Source: Shewanella sp. KX20019 (GTDB lineage: Bacteria > Pseudomonadota > Gammaproteobacteria > Enterobacterales > Shewanellaceae). Taken from it: a stretch of DNA of 64,000 nucleotides. The notes beneath the pieces were generated by a model. The model had not been told where the DNA came from. It searched no databases and worked only from the letters and a program-made list of their open reading frames with translations. Location of the stretch: assembly GCF_016757755.1 (NCBI RefSeq), contig NZ_CP068437.1:5146001-5210000 (forward strand). The letters are read 5' to 3'. Made by a program: the position numbers and the translations under genes. Below are positions 36,096-45,425 of the stretch, in pieces. Within the stretch, counting starts at the first letter, position 1. Every line of letters starts with the position of its first letter.

Positions 36096-36734
36096 ATGAA
36101 TCAGTCTTTACTCGCGCCTTATGGCAATGCTATCGAACGCGTCAATGCCGCACTTACTGCCCTTCGACAAGGGAAAGGGGTGTTAGTTGTTGATGATGAA
36201 GATAGAGAAAACGAAGGCGATCTTATCTATAGCGCCGAAACCCTTACCAATGAGCAGATGGCGCTACTTATTCGCGAATGTAGCGGTATCGTTTGCTTGT
36301 GCCTTACTGATGAGCGAATTGCGCAGCTAGAGCTGCCGCCTATGGTCGTTGATAACAACAGCCAATACGGCACCGCCTTTACCGTCAGCATCGAAGCTAA
36401 AGTGGGTGTTACCACTGGCGTATCGGCAGCAGATAGAGTGACCACGGTAAAAGCGGCCATTGCAGATGGCGCCGTTGCTAATGACCTTGCCCGCCCAGGA
36501 CATGTCTATCCTCTACGTGCTCGCCCGGGGGGAGTATTGGAGCGTCGCGGCCATACCGAAGGCACTGTCGACTTAATGAAGCTGGCAGGATTGAAACCTT
36601 TTGGCGTTCTGTGTGAAGTGACGTTACCCGATGGCACAATGGCACGCCTGCCTGAAATCGTCAGCTTTGGGCAGCAGCATGATATGCCAGTGCTAACGAT
36701 TGAAGATATTGTGGCTTACCGTAATTCGCAGTAA
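36096..36734 (+). CDS. ribB: 3,4-dihydroxy-2-butanone-4-phosphate synthase
   Basis: RibB forms 3,4-dihydroxy-2-butanone 4-phosphate from ribulose 5-phosphate for riboflavin synthesis. The motif DDEDRENEGDL and the substrate-binding RPGHVYPLRARPGG are intact; the length (212 residues) shows no fused RibA domain. The ATG at 36096 has AAGGA at suitable spacing; the ATG at 36087 overlaps that site. Expression is probably controlled by the FMN riboswitch upstream. Confidence 0.96.
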   Translation: MNQSLLAPYGNAIERVNAALTALRQGKGVLVVDDEDRENEGDLIYSAETLTNEQMALLIRECSGIVCLCLTDERIAQLELPPMVVDNNSQYGTAFTVSIEAKVGVTTGVSAADRVTTVKAAIADGAVANDLARPGHVYPLRARPGGVLERRGHTEGTVDLMKLAGLKPFGVLCEVTLPDGTMARLPEIVSFGQQHDMPVLTIEDIVAYRNSQ

Positions 36735-36759
36735 GGCAATTGAGTCAGAAAAAAGTCAA

Positions 36760-36788
36760 CAGGCCACATTTTATATGCGGCCTTTTTG
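36760..36788 (+). terminator. Terminator of ribB
   Basis: AGGCC-CAT / ATG-GGCCT stem with one internal mismatch, followed by a T run. Confidence 0.85.
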
Positions 36789-37123
36789 TTTATACCCGCT
36801 TTACCTCTAAGAATAAATAAATGCCGAGTAAGCAATAGCCACTAAGCCAAAGCTACAATGATGTTATTTAGCAAAAACGCATTTATCACTATTTCAGGTG
36901 ATTGACAGCGTCAAAAAAAACCTAATAAGAAGATAGTTTTAGTCACACTTTTGACACTAGTCGCTAAATTCGTGACCTAGATTAGACTTTGGTTAATTAA
37001 CTGAGACACCACAATCTTGATATGGTTATTATTTGGCGCAATTTTTTAATCTTCTATCTTCACTTTTAAGATTAAACCAACAATGTTAACAATGAGATTG
37101 TTACGCTAAAGGGTTGTCGCCGA
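36789..37123. promoter_or_regulatory. Intergenic region before the GGDEF-EAL gene
   Basis: About 335 bp with no gene. It starts with TATACCCGCTTTACCTCTAAG, similar to one end of the 25.8-kb MITE-like element, but no matching second end was found. The AT-rich remainder should hold the promoter of the following gene. Confidence 0.5.
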
Positions 37124-40100
37124 ATGTTAAGCCTGTTAAGCCATTTGAGCTTAAAACAAAAGCTATTCTTATTTGCCTCATTGCCAATGCTAATATTGGT
37201 GGTGTTTGCAGTGCTGCATTCAATATCACTATCTAAGCAGTATCAAAATGCCTCCGCTAATGCGTTAACCACTCAAGTCACACTCGGCGTCGAGAAGGTT
37301 ATTTTCGAACTACAAAAAGAGCGCGGCTTATCAGCGGGCTATGTGAGTAGTGACGGCGAAGAGTTTAGCGCAGAGCTGCAACAGCAATGGCAAACAACCG
37401 ATCAAGCATTGCAAAGCTTGCTGCAAAACGGAGCACTAAAAAAGGTATTAGCAGGCACCCAAGATGACTACCCGTTATTTATTGCGTTACAGGAGCGAAT
37501 TGGCCGCAGCAGCGCTGAACGAGAACGACTAACACAATTTCGTCACCAGGTGCTCAGCCTAGACAGTAACCGATATTTTAACTATTACTCGCAACTCAAC
37601 CAAAAGCTGATCAGTTTTATTTCGCAACTGCGCTTTAAAAGTGAAAGCTCCTATCTGGTCATAGTTCAATCCGATCTTGTAAACGCCTTAAAAATCCAAG
37701 AACTCGCGGGACAAGAGCGGGGTTTAGTCAACCAACTCCTCGCAGCAGCAACGATTAACCTTGACTCATTCGATGCGATTTCAGATATCACCGAGCAGCT
37801 CACCAATACTGTCAACAACGCAAGCTCGGTGATGACCAAAGAGAATCGTGCCAAGTTCAGTGCATTTGGGGATAGCCTTGAACAGCAAGAGATCGAAGCG
37901 CTTCGACGGCAATTACAGCAACAAATAGCCCTCATCGAACATGCGTATCGTGTTAGTAAACTCGTGGGCTATGATGGCTTAATGCACGACTTCAATAGCT
38001 ATTTGATGTCCGCTTCTCCTCAGCATAGCATCAGTTTTGAGCAACATTATTTTGAAATTGGGGTTGCACTAACAGAGATTGAACGTCAGCCGAACTTAAC
38101 TGAACAGCAGCTAGAACTTATTGCAGTCATTAAACGTACTGTCGATAGTTACGCTGACTATCTGCAACAGATTAAAAGCAGTAAGCAGCCTTTGCCACCA
38201 ATGACTACGCTGGCAGGCAAATATGAAGTCATGCATCAAGCATTACTGCAATTGCAACACCAAGCTCCGCTGATTAGCAGTGCACATTGGTGGTCAACGG
38301 CGAGTGCAGGTGTTGAGTTGATGTATCAAATGAACATTCAACTGACAGAAAAAATTGCGCGCCAAAGTGATATCGAGAAGCAACAAATTTTGTCCTCTCT
38401 GTATATCAGCCTACTCACTGGCATGTTGTTTTTTTACATTCTCTTTATCTTAGGCAAGTACATCTGCAATCACCTTATCGATTTGATCACTACCATAGTG
38501 CAAGATGTCGAAGAGATGGCTAAAGATCCTAGTCTACAGCTACAAATCGACATAAAAGGCAGCGGCGAGCTAGCGCAAATATCCACCGCACTGAATCAGA
38601 TGCTAAGCGAGCGCATGCTGGCCAAAAACTCAATGCTGCAAGCATCAGCAGTATTTGAACACTCATCTGAAGGCATTATGGTGACCGATGCGGATAACTG
38701 TATCGAATTGGTTAACCCCGCTTTTACCAAAATCACCGGCTATACCCTTGACGAAGTTAAAGGCCATAAACCAAGCATTTTAAGCTCTAATCACCATCGT
38801 CCGGAGTTTTACCGTGCGCTTTGGCAGTCATTGGCTGACACTAACCATTGGGAAGGCGAGATCTGGAATAAACGAAAAGATGGTAACGTCTATCCAGAAT
38901 ATCTGTCGATCACAGCAGTAAAAGATGCCCAAGATAATATTTGCCAGCACATAGGTTTGTTTCTGGACGTGAGTAACCACAAGCAGTATGAACAAGACCT
39001 GTGGTACAAGACTAATTACGATTCACTAACTAAGTTGCCAAATCGTCATCTATTTTCATCACGATTACAGCATGCGATTAATACTGCTAGCCAGCATCAA
39101 GCTCAAGTCGCGGTTTTCTTTATCGATTTAGATCGTTTCAAATTTATTAATGAACTGCATGGCCATGCTGCAGGTAACGATATTCTCAAGCAATCAGCCC
39201 TGCGCCTTGCCGACGTGCTCGGGCCTGAAGATTCTATTGCCCGTTTTGGTGGCGATGAATTTGCAATCATTTCACCGCAACTAAATACCAACGAAACGGC
39301 TGAGCAACTGGCACAAAAGCTGACTGAAGTGTTGGTACATCCGATAAAATTGGGTGCGATTGAAAGCAATATTTCTGCTAGCGTCGGCGTGGCCTTCTAT
39401 CCAGAAGATGGTCAAGACATAGAGATGTTACTGAGAAATGCAGAAACCGCCATGTATCAAGCCAAACGAGATGGCCGAGCACATTTCCAGTACTTCTCAC
39501 CTGAGATGAACGTCGAAATGTTAGAACGGATGCGACTCGAACAGCGATTACGAAAAGCAGTAAAACAGTCTGAGTTTTACTTGGAGTATCAACCTGTCGT
39601 TGATATGCAGCACGGCACCGTTTCAAGTGTTGAAGCGCTTATTCGTTGGCGAGATCCTGAGTTTGGCATTATCTCTCCAGCGCTATTTATTCCCATCGCT
39701 GAAGAGACAGGACTTATTGAACCTTTAGGGGAGTGGATTTTAGAGCAAGCCCTTACCGATCTGGCACAGTGGCACTCACAAGGTCATATGCTTAAAATCG
39801 CCATTAACGTGTCTGGCCGCCAATGTATCAACTCTCATGGTCGCAGTTTTTATGAGATTCTCAAGGAAGCACTTGAGCGTCATGGTATTGCGCCGCTGTA
39901 TCTACATGTAGAAATAACGGAAAGCATGCTCATTGAGGATAAACCTTACAGCTTACAAATTCTTGAATCCATAAGGCAATTGGGAGTTGATATTTATCTC
40001 GACGATTTTGGTACAGGCTATTCAGCACTTAGCTATCTTAACCAGTTCCCGATATCCGTCATAAAAATTGATAAGAGCTTCATCGACAACGCCACGGTTA

Positions 40101-40345
40101 ACCAGTCTGATGCCAAGCTCGTTAAAGCCGTAGTAATGATGGGGCAGAGCCTAGAAATGCCACTGGTTGCAGAAGGCATAGAAACCGAAGAGCAGTGGGA
40201 CTTCTTACAAGCGCTCGGCTGCGACTACGCTCAGGGTTATTTAATGTCCAAGCCGTTATCCAGTGAAAGACTGGTCACCTTTCTTGAAAATGAAACAGCT
40301 ATTAATCGCATCATTAACCGTAAAGCACTAACAGCGGTAAAGTAG
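37124..40345 (+). CDS. Membrane-bound GGDEF-EAL protein with NIT and PAS domains
   Basis: A 1073-residue cyclic di-GMP enzyme. The N-terminal helix (about residues 12-32) is followed by a nitrate/nitrite-sensing-like (NIT) periplasmic domain containing LQKERGLSAGYVSS near residue 63, a second membrane helix near 424-445 and a HAMP-like linker. A PAS domain (about 515-630) precedes the GGDEF domain, whose active site RFGGDEFAI is intact near 707-714. The EAL domain follows with EALIRW near 836, the EITES and DDFGTGYS motifs and a terminal KPL. Both catalytic sites look functional. The RxxD inhibitory site before GGDEF is not present. Confidence 0.9.
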   Translation: MLSLLSHLSLKQKLFLFASLPMLILVVFAVLHSISLSKQYQNASANALTTQVTLGVEKVIFELQKERGLSAGYVSSDGEEFSAELQQQWQTTDQALQSLLQNGALKKVLAGTQDDYPLFIALQERIGRSSAERERLTQFRHQVLSLDSNRYFNYYSQLNQKLISFISQLRFKSESSYLVIVQSDLVNALKIQELAGQERGLVNQLLAAATINLDSFDAISDITEQLTNTVNNASSVMTKENRAKFSAFGDSLEQQEIEALRRQLQQQIALIEHAYRVSKLVGYDGLMHDFNSYLMSASPQHSISFEQHYFEIGVALTEIERQPNLTEQQLELIAVIKRTVDSYADYLQQIKSSKQPLPPMTTLAGKYEVMHQALLQLQHQAPLISSAHWWSTASAGVELMYQMNIQLTEKIARQSDIEKQQILSSLYISLLTGMLFFYILFILGKYICNHLIDLITTIVQDVEEMAKDPSLQLQIDIKGSGELAQISTALNQMLSERMLAKNSMLQASAVFEHSSEGIMVTDADNCIELVNPAFTKITGYTLDEVKGHKPSILSSNHHRPEFYRALWQSLADTNHWEGEIWNKRKDGNVYPEYLSITAVKDAQDNICQHIGLFLDVSNHKQYEQDLWYKTNYDSLTKLPNRHLFSSRLQHAINTASQHQAQVAVFFIDLDRFKFINELHGHAAGNDILKQSALRLADVLGPEDSIARFGGDEFAIISPQLNTNETAEQLAQKLTEVLVHPIKLGAIESNISASVGVAFYPEDGQDIEMLLRNAETAMYQAKRDGRAHFQYFSPEMNVEMLERMRLEQRLRKAVKQSEFYLEYQPVVDMQHGTVSSVEALIRWRDPEFGIISPALFIPIAEETGLIEPLGEWILEQALTDLAQWHSQGHMLKIAINVSGRQCINSHGRSFYEILKEALERHGIAPLYLHVEITESMLIEDKPYSLQILESIRQLGVDIYLDDFGTGYSALSYLNQFPISVIKIDKSFIDNATVNQSDAKLVKAVVMMGQSLEMPLVAEGIETEEQWDFLQALGCDYAQGYLMSKPLSSERLVTFLENETAINRIINRKALTAVK

Positions 40346-40388
40346 ATCTGGCGACTTAAGAACACTCATTAAATCGTAAACTATCCCC

Positions 40389-40421
40389 ATAAAAAAAGAG
40401 CAGACTAGCTGCTCTTTTTTA
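40389..40421. terminator. Bidirectional terminator between the GGDEF-EAL gene and ftnA
   Basis: AAAAAAGAGCAG / CTGCTCTTTTTT around a five-base loop, symmetric, between convergent genes. Confidence 0.9.
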
Positions 40422-40437
40422 TCTGCTCACTTACTTA

Positions 40438-40962
40438 TTAAGCAACGCTTGTCATCACGCTAGCAGATTCTTCAACCGCCATTTGTGCTAAATCTTTATC
40501 GACGAAGAATAGTGCTTTACCGTCTTCACCTACCAAACGAATTTTATCTACGATTGATTTGAATAGCTTCTCTTCTTCATGCTGCTCTGAAACATACCAC
40601 TGCAGGAAGTTGAAGGTGGAATAATCTTGGTTACTGAATGCTGCGTGAGCAAGTTCGTTAATCTTTTTAGTGATCAACTGCTCGTGCTCATAAGTGTATT
40701 CGAATAGCGCCAGTAACGAAGGAAAGTCAGCTTGCGGCGCTTCAATCGTCCCCAACAGCGGCATGCCACCTGTTTCGCTGACATAAGTGAACAAACGATG
40801 CATATGCCCCATCTCTTCAGTTGCATGGGCACGCATAAATTTAGCCGCGCCTTCAAAACCTTTATCTTCACACCATGCACTCATCTGTAAGTACAGGTTA
40901 GAGGAGAAAAACTCCATGTTGATCTGGTCGTTTAACTGGTCAATCATCTTCTGGGCCAACAT
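40438..40962 (-). CDS. ftnA: Non-heme ferritin FtnA
   Basis: Iron-storage ferritin of 174 residues. The ferroxidase ligands are visible in NMEFFSSNLYLQM (Glu17), HATEEMGHMHRL (Glu49/50 and His53) and EYTYEHEQ, with QWYVSEQHEEEKLF further on. No haem-binding Met typical of bacterioferritin is evident. It is a single-gene unit divergent from moeA. No Fur box could be assigned with confidence. Confidence 0.96.
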   Translation of the reverse strand: MLAQKMIDQLNDQINMEFFSSNLYLQMSAWCEDKGFEGAAKFMRAHATEEMGHMHRLFTYVSETGGMPLLGTIEAPQADFPSLLALFEYTYEHEQLITKKINELAHAAFSNQDYSTFNFLQWYVSEQHEEEKLFKSIVDKIRLVGEDGKALFFVDKDLAQMAVEESASVMTSVA

Positions 40963-41344
40963 ATTAATTCCTCAGGGTATTCCATTTATAGGCGCTATTG
41001 TTATCAAGCTGGCTTGTAAATGCAATAAAATTTACTTAAGTGGTTGTTTAATAGATAGTAATGGTTTTCATTTACACAGGTAAAGCAATTGCTAACATTA
41101 CCGATACATGACTAAAAACCTCAAAAGAATCAGCCCTTAACTTAAGCTTGTACCTGAGCAAACTATCGATATAAAGTCTAATCAAGCGCTGGTATATTTG
41201 CCCTGCTATAGGAAAAATAATCATAAAGCCGCGACCGGCTGTTAAAACTGCCATGCAGATCATAGTCATCTGTAATCACCGTGGCATAATGCGCTATATT
41301 CGTTTTTACTTAACGTACCCTTATTCAGCCTCAAGGATAGATAG
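40963..41344. promoter_or_regulatory. Divergent intergenic region, ftnA / moeA
   Basis: About 380 bp with promoters for both genes. A short hairpin (AGCCG CGAC CGGCT, 41227-41240) lies about 100 bp before moeA. I could not match the sequence to the known Moco riboswitch consensus. Confidence 0.5.
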
Positions 41345-42589
41345 ATGCAGACTAATGCAGACCCATGTACTCAACCTAGCCTAATGCATCCCACGCTAGC
41401 GATTGTTAAATTACTCGAGCAAGTGCAACCCGTCACAGATTCAGAAATTGTCACGCTGACACAAGCCTTAGGGCGCGTCTTAGCCGAAGACCTCGCTTCT
41501 CATGTCGACTTGCCTCCTTTCGACAACTCAGCAATGGACGGTTACGCTTTTAACTTTGATGATCTTGACATCACTAAGCCGTTAACACTAATTGGCGACT
41601 CTTTTGCGGGTCATCCGTATACAGGCCAATGCGTTAAAGGTGGTTGTATCCGCATAATGACCGGTGCACCCGTTCCCGCTGGTTACGACACCGTGCAGAT
41701 GCAAGAAAAAGTCACTGTGGAAGGTAAAAAGATCAGCATTGAGGCGCCAAAAGCAAAAGGGGCAAACGTCCGCTACCGCGCAGAAGAGCTAACAACAGGC
41801 ACTAAAGTCCTCACGACGGGTACACTTATCGGTGCTGCAGAGATGGGGGTTCTCGCTACCATTGGCGCCAGCCAATTACGAGTTTTTCGTCCGCTAAAGG
41901 TCGCTTTCTTCTCAACGGGCGACGAATTACGCCCCGTGGGCAGCGAGCTTGGCCCAGGCCAAATATACGACTCTAACCGCTACAGCATTCAAGGATTACT
42001 TAGCCGCGCTAACGTAGAGTGGATCGACCTTGGCGTTATTGAAGATGACAAAGAAGCCATCCGCCAAGCCTTTAAAACAGCTTCAACCCAGGCCGACATG
42101 GTACTAACATCAGGCGGTGTCTCTGTTGGCGATGCCGACTATACCAAACAAATCCTCGATGAAGAGGGTGAGATCACCTTCTGGAAGCTGGCGATTAAAC
42201 CGGGTAAGCCATTTGCGTTTGGTCACTTAGGGGATGCTGTGTTCTGTGGTTTACCCGGAAATCCAGTGTCTTCAATGGTGACGTTTTATAAGCTTGTTTG
42301 GCCATTACTGCAAAAAATGCAGGGGTTACCGCAAGTTAAACCAGTGACATTCAATGCCACGCTAACCCACAACATTCGTAAGTTCCCGGGCCGAGTAGAA
42401 TATCAACGAGCGGTACTTAGCTATAACGAACAGGGTGAAGCACAAGTCGCCGTCACTGGCGGACAAGGCTCTGGCATGCTGACATCAATGACCTTAGCCA
42501 ACTGCTTTATCATCTTAGAGCAAGACTGTGATGGCGTAACGGCAGGCAGCAAGGTCACCGTTGAACCATTCAACAGTGTACTTGGTTAA
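41345..42589 (+). CDS. moeA: Molybdopterin molybdenumtransferase MoeA
   Basis: MoeA inserts molybdate into adenylated molybdopterin to form molybdenum cofactor. The 414-residue protein has the N-terminal DNSAMDGYA motif near residue 60, the GTP-/MPT-binding domain III with LTSGGVSVGDADY near 258 and GLPGNPVS near 303. AAGGAT precedes the ATG. It is followed by moeB after 44 bp in one operon. Confidence 0.96.
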   Translation: MQTNADPCTQPSLMHPTLAIVKLLEQVQPVTDSEIVTLTQALGRVLAEDLASHVDLPPFDNSAMDGYAFNFDDLDITKPLTLIGDSFAGHPYTGQCVKGGCIRIMTGAPVPAGYDTVQMQEKVTVEGKKISIEAPKAKGANVRYRAEELTTGTKVLTTGTLIGAAEMGVLATIGASQLRVFRPLKVAFFSTGDELRPVGSELGPGQIYDSNRYSIQGLLSRANVEWIDLGVIEDDKEAIRQAFKTASTQADMVLTSGGVSVGDADYTKQILDEEGEITFWKLAIKPGKPFAFGHLGDAVFCGLPGNPVSSMVTFYKLVWPLLQKMQGLPQVKPVTFNATLTHNIRKFPGRVEYQRAVLSYNEQGEAQVAVTGGQGSGMLTSMTLANCFIILEQDCDGVTAGSKVTVEPFNSVLG

Positions 42590-42633
42590 CTCACGCTAAT
42601 GGCCGCAAGCAACAGATTGAAGAGAGCATTTTG

Positions 42634-43404
42634 ATGTCAATTGAACCAACTGACACGGACGAGATATTAACTGACGCGGAAATATTGCGTTATAGCCGGC
42701 AAATATCCATTAAGGCGATGGATTTCGAAGGGCAAGAAAAACTCAAGCAAGCCAAGGTACTGATCATCGGTGCCGGCGGTTTGGGCTGCGCTGCCAGCCA
42801 ATACTTGGCGGTAGCAGGGGCTGGCTTAATCACACTCGTCGATTTTGATACGGTTGAAGTCTCTAACTTACAGCGGCAAGTATTGCATCAAGACGCCAAT
42901 GTAGGCCAAGCCAAAGTCGACTCTGCTAAAGAGACGTTAACCGGCTTAAACCCACACATTCAGGTTGATACGATTAATGCCGTGTTAGATGATCATGAGA
43001 TTGAAGCGTTGGTTAAACAGCACTCAATCGTGATGGACTGCACCGACAATGTCGCCGTACGTGAGCAACTTAACCAAAGCTGCTTTACCCATAAAGTGCC
43101 TTTAATCTCAGCCGCAGCCATTAGAATGGAAGGCATGGTGACGGTATTTGACTATCAAACCGACACTCCTTGCTACCACTGCTTTAGCCAGCTGTTTGGT
43201 GAGCAACAGTTAAGTTGTGTTGAGTCAGGTATTCTCGCGCCAGTAGTCGGCATGATAGGTTGCTTGCAAGCCGTTGAAGCGGTAAAAGTGATTACCGCTA
43301 TGGGCCGCACTTTAGCCGGACGCGTATTGATGATCGATGCCATGACCATGGAGTTTCGTGAAATGAAACTACCTAAGCAGCCAAGCTGTAAAATCTGTAG
43401 CTAG
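42634..43404 (+). CDS. moeB: Molybdopterin-synthase adenylyltransferase MoeB
   Basis: MoeB adenylates the C-terminal glycine of MoaD so that it can be sulfurated. The nucleotide-binding GAGGLGCAASQYL motif is near residue 48 and the zinc cysteines are CYHC (near 182) and CKIC near the C-terminus. ThiF, the thiamine counterpart, is similar, but the moeA neighbourhood favours MoeB. An ATG at 42634 is chosen over the TTG one codon earlier. Confidence 0.95.
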   Translation: MSIEPTDTDEILTDAEILRYSRQISIKAMDFEGQEKLKQAKVLIIGAGGLGCAASQYLAVAGAGLITLVDFDTVEVSNLQRQVLHQDANVGQAKVDSAKETLTGLNPHIQVDTINAVLDDHEIEALVKQHSIVMDCTDNVAVREQLNQSCFTHKVPLISAAAIRMEGMVTVFDYQTDTPCYHCFSQLFGEQQLSCVESGILAPVVGMIGCLQAVEAVKVITAMGRTLAGRVLMIDAMTMEFREMKLPKQPSCKICS

Positions 43405-43602
43405 CTTTAGTACCATCCACAGGCATCCAAGCCGAAGTATTTAGTCATCACTGAATACTTCTGGCTTAATTGTCTTATTATCCCAACTCAGCCTCTGCTA
43501 GAAATTTGCCTATAGTTACCTTATATATTTAGCCCGTATATAACCCTTTTTGGAGTTTTTAACGTTATTACGGGTAATAATATCCATAGGAGAGATTGCC
43601 CC

Positions 43603-44037
43603 ATGAACAACATAAAACTAAGTCTCGTTATTGCGTTGGCTTTACTACTCAATGCTTGTGAGCCACAGTCAAAAGAGCAAGTTACACCAGCCAAAGAAAA
43701 ACCAACCGCAAATAAGATTGGTCTAGCCAACCCTGCCTCTACCTACTGTATTTCTCAAGGCGGCACTTTAGATATACAAACAGAAGATGCGGGTCAAGTG
43801 GGCTACTGCATTCTGCCCGATGGGCAACGTATCGAAGAGTGGCAACTGTATCGCTCAAGCAAGCAAACTCCTATTACAGCGCCAGTCAGTAAACCCAATC
43901 CGGCTGCCGAGTATTGCAACCAGCTTAATGGCACAGTCAGTTTAGTCGGTGGTATATGTACGCTACCCAATGGTGATGCTATTGATCAGTGGCAACTGTA
44001 TAAGCGTGATCTTCAACAATCTGCAGAGGATCATTGA
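43603..44037 (+). CDS. DUF333-repeat lipoprotein, probably truncated by a frameshift
   Basis: The signal peptide ends in a lipobox-like LNAC with Cys19. Two DUF333-type units follow, at about residues 45-84 (PASTYCISQGG ... CILPDGQRIEEWQLY) and 99-136 (PAAEYCNQLNG ... CTLPNGDAIDQWQLY). The frame closes at a TGA soon after the second unit, but a third unit continues in the +1 frame (44050-44167). The function of DUF333 proteins is unknown. The protein may be functional with two units or be a degraded three-unit protein. Confidence 0.8.
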   Translation: MNNIKLSLVIALALLLNACEPQSKEQVTPAKEKPTANKIGLANPASTYCISQGGTLDIQTEDAGQVGYCILPDGQRIEEWQLYRSSKQTPITAPVSKPNPAAEYCNQLNGTVSLVGGICTLPNGDAIDQWQLYKRDLQQSAEDH

Positions 44038-44167
44038 AATACTGCAAACAGCTTGTCCAGCAACTCTATATTGTTTAGAGATAGGCGGTGTTGCTGATGG
44101 CAGTTGCACCTTGCCAAGTGGAGAGGAGCTCGAGCAATGGCTACTGCTCCTAAAAAACATAAATTAA
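44038..44167 (+). pseudogene. Third DUF333 unit, out of frame
   Basis: In the frame one base on, the sequence encodes PATLYCLEIGG ... GSCTLPSGEELEQWLLLLKN, which matches the two upstream units in order and spacing. No start codon or ribosome-binding site suits an independent gene. A single-base insertion between 43990 and 44060 would join it to the gene above. Confidence 0.75.
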
Positions 44168-44206
44168 TGTCGAACTGAGCTTGGCTAGGAACAGCACCAA
44201 AGCCAG

Positions 44207-44929
44207 TTAGTCAACAGAACGGGCGGTTGCCATCAACAGCCCTTTTTCGACCCAAATCGAAACTGCAACGCCGCGCACCACCAGCTCTGTCGGTTGCTCT
44301 CCGCGCTCTAATATCGGTAGCACGCCGTAGAGGCTGGGATCATATTGCACCTCGTATAGGGTGACATGCTGCTTATCGTTGTCGCTAAAGCGTATTTGCG
44401 CTGCTGTCAGCCCTTGTATAGAGCAGTAGCGTCCGCCGAGCATCTTACTGGCGCTATTATTGAGAAAACTCGAATTAACCGGAGTGAAATCAAGCTGAGT
44501 GAAGTAAGCTCGCAACTCGCTCAGCTGTCGAGTTTGCACTTCAAGCGGTTTCATTTTCACATGATTACGGGCAACCTCGTCAGCAATTTTCCAGCTCATG
44601 CTGTGCGCCGCGAGGGTGTTTGAGTCGCCATTAAATAAGCGCTGTAAATCTATATGAGACGACAGCTGATACCCAGCCACCAGCAGTAATACACTCGCAG
44701 CAATGGCATATAGCGCCTTGGTTATACCGCTACGTGCGCTTACGGTGTTAGCCGAACCGGCTATCGCTGTCTGTGGTGGCTCATCACTTCTTATCCGCTC
44801 ATCAACCACCTTGCCAGCAAGCAGCGCTTCGATACGTGCTAAACCATCCTCTGACAGCTGCTGCGCCTCAACATACTGTTTCACTGATGATCTGAAACCC
44901 TTGTCAGCGGCTTTATCTTTGTTACCCAT
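44207..44929 (-). CDS. Probable anti-sigma factor of the bufferin operon
   Basis: A 240-residue protein with a hydrophilic N-terminus (about residues 1-65), one membrane helix (near 70-87, ALYAIAASVLLLVAGYQL) and a periplasmic C-terminal domain. That topology and its position right after an ECF sigma factor gene suggest an anti-sigma factor. I do not see a HxxxCxxC zinc motif, so it is not of the ZAS type. The ATG at 44929 lies 7 bp after the sigma gene stop. A longer frame from 44977 would overlap the sigma gene. Confidence 0.75.
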   Translation of the reverse strand: MGNKDKAADKGFRSSVKQYVEAQQLSEDGLARIEALLAGKVVDERIRSDEPPQTAIAGSANTVSARSGITKALYAIAASVLLLVAGYQLSSHIDLQRLFNGDSNTLAAHSMSWKIADEVARNHVKMKPLEVQTRQLSELRAYFTQLDFTPVNSSFLNNSASKMLGGRYCSIQGLTAAQIRFSDNDKQHVTLYEVQYDPSLYGVLPILERGEQPTELVVRGVAVSIWVEKGLLMATARSVD

Positions 44930-44936
44930 AATACAG

Positions 44937-45425
44937 TTAGCCCCCCTGACCTGTTCTGTTGGCGTTTGTAGCCTCATTTTCCAATATATCGACTGCCTTT
45001 AATTTAATGCGGTGTAATCTCGATAAAATGGTACCTCGTGGTTGCCCTAGATCGCTGGCAATCTCAGCTGCGCTATACCCCTCTACAGCCCATAGATACA
45101 GCACCTCTCTCTCCGCCGCATTTAGCTGTGAAAACAGATACTCGATGAGATCATGTTGCAACGTGACCTCTTCCAGACAAGTTTCATCGAGTAGCGCGGG
45201 AGCATGATCATCTATAGGCTCAAAATCGACTATTTTTAAGCGTCTGCAATCATCAATAAATTGATTGCGGATCATGGTGCGTAAATATGCCCTAGGGTGT
45301 GCAGGTGTCGCCCCACTCTTTAACCAACGCTCAATGGCCGTTTGCAGTAGATCTTCCGCTGCCGCACCATGCCGAGTGAGACATAAACAATAGCGGTATA
45401 AGCACTGCAATAACTCTCTATCCAT
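44937..45425 (-). CDS. ECF-type RNA polymerase sigma factor
   Basis: A 162-residue sigma factor with region 2 (AAEDLLQTAIERWLKS ... RAYLRTMIRNQFIDDCRR) and region 4 (LNAAEREVLYLWAVEGYSAAEIASDLGQPRGTILSRLHR). It overlaps the DUF2063 gene by 8 bases and sits with bufferin genes. The well-studied parallel is the SigF-NrsF pair controlling DUF2282/DUF692/DUF2063 genes in Caulobacter. A response to copper or oxidative stress and autoregulation of this operon are inferred. Confidence 0.9.
   Translation of the reverse strand: MDRELLQCLYRYCLCLTRHGAAAEDLLQTAIERWLKSGATPAHPRAYLRTMIRNQFIDDCRRLKIVDFEPIDDHAPALLDETCLEEVTLQHDLIEYLFSQLNAAEREVLYLWAVEGYSAAEIASDLGQPRGTILSRLHRIKLKAVDILENEATNANRTGQGG

Noticed and set aside
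36790..36812. Third MITE-like element
   Set aside because: Only one end-like sequence was found; no matching inverted end lies within several hundred bases.
40963..41344. Moco riboswitch before moeA
   Set aside because: The region has a short GC-rich hairpin, but the conserved riboswitch blocks could not be located.
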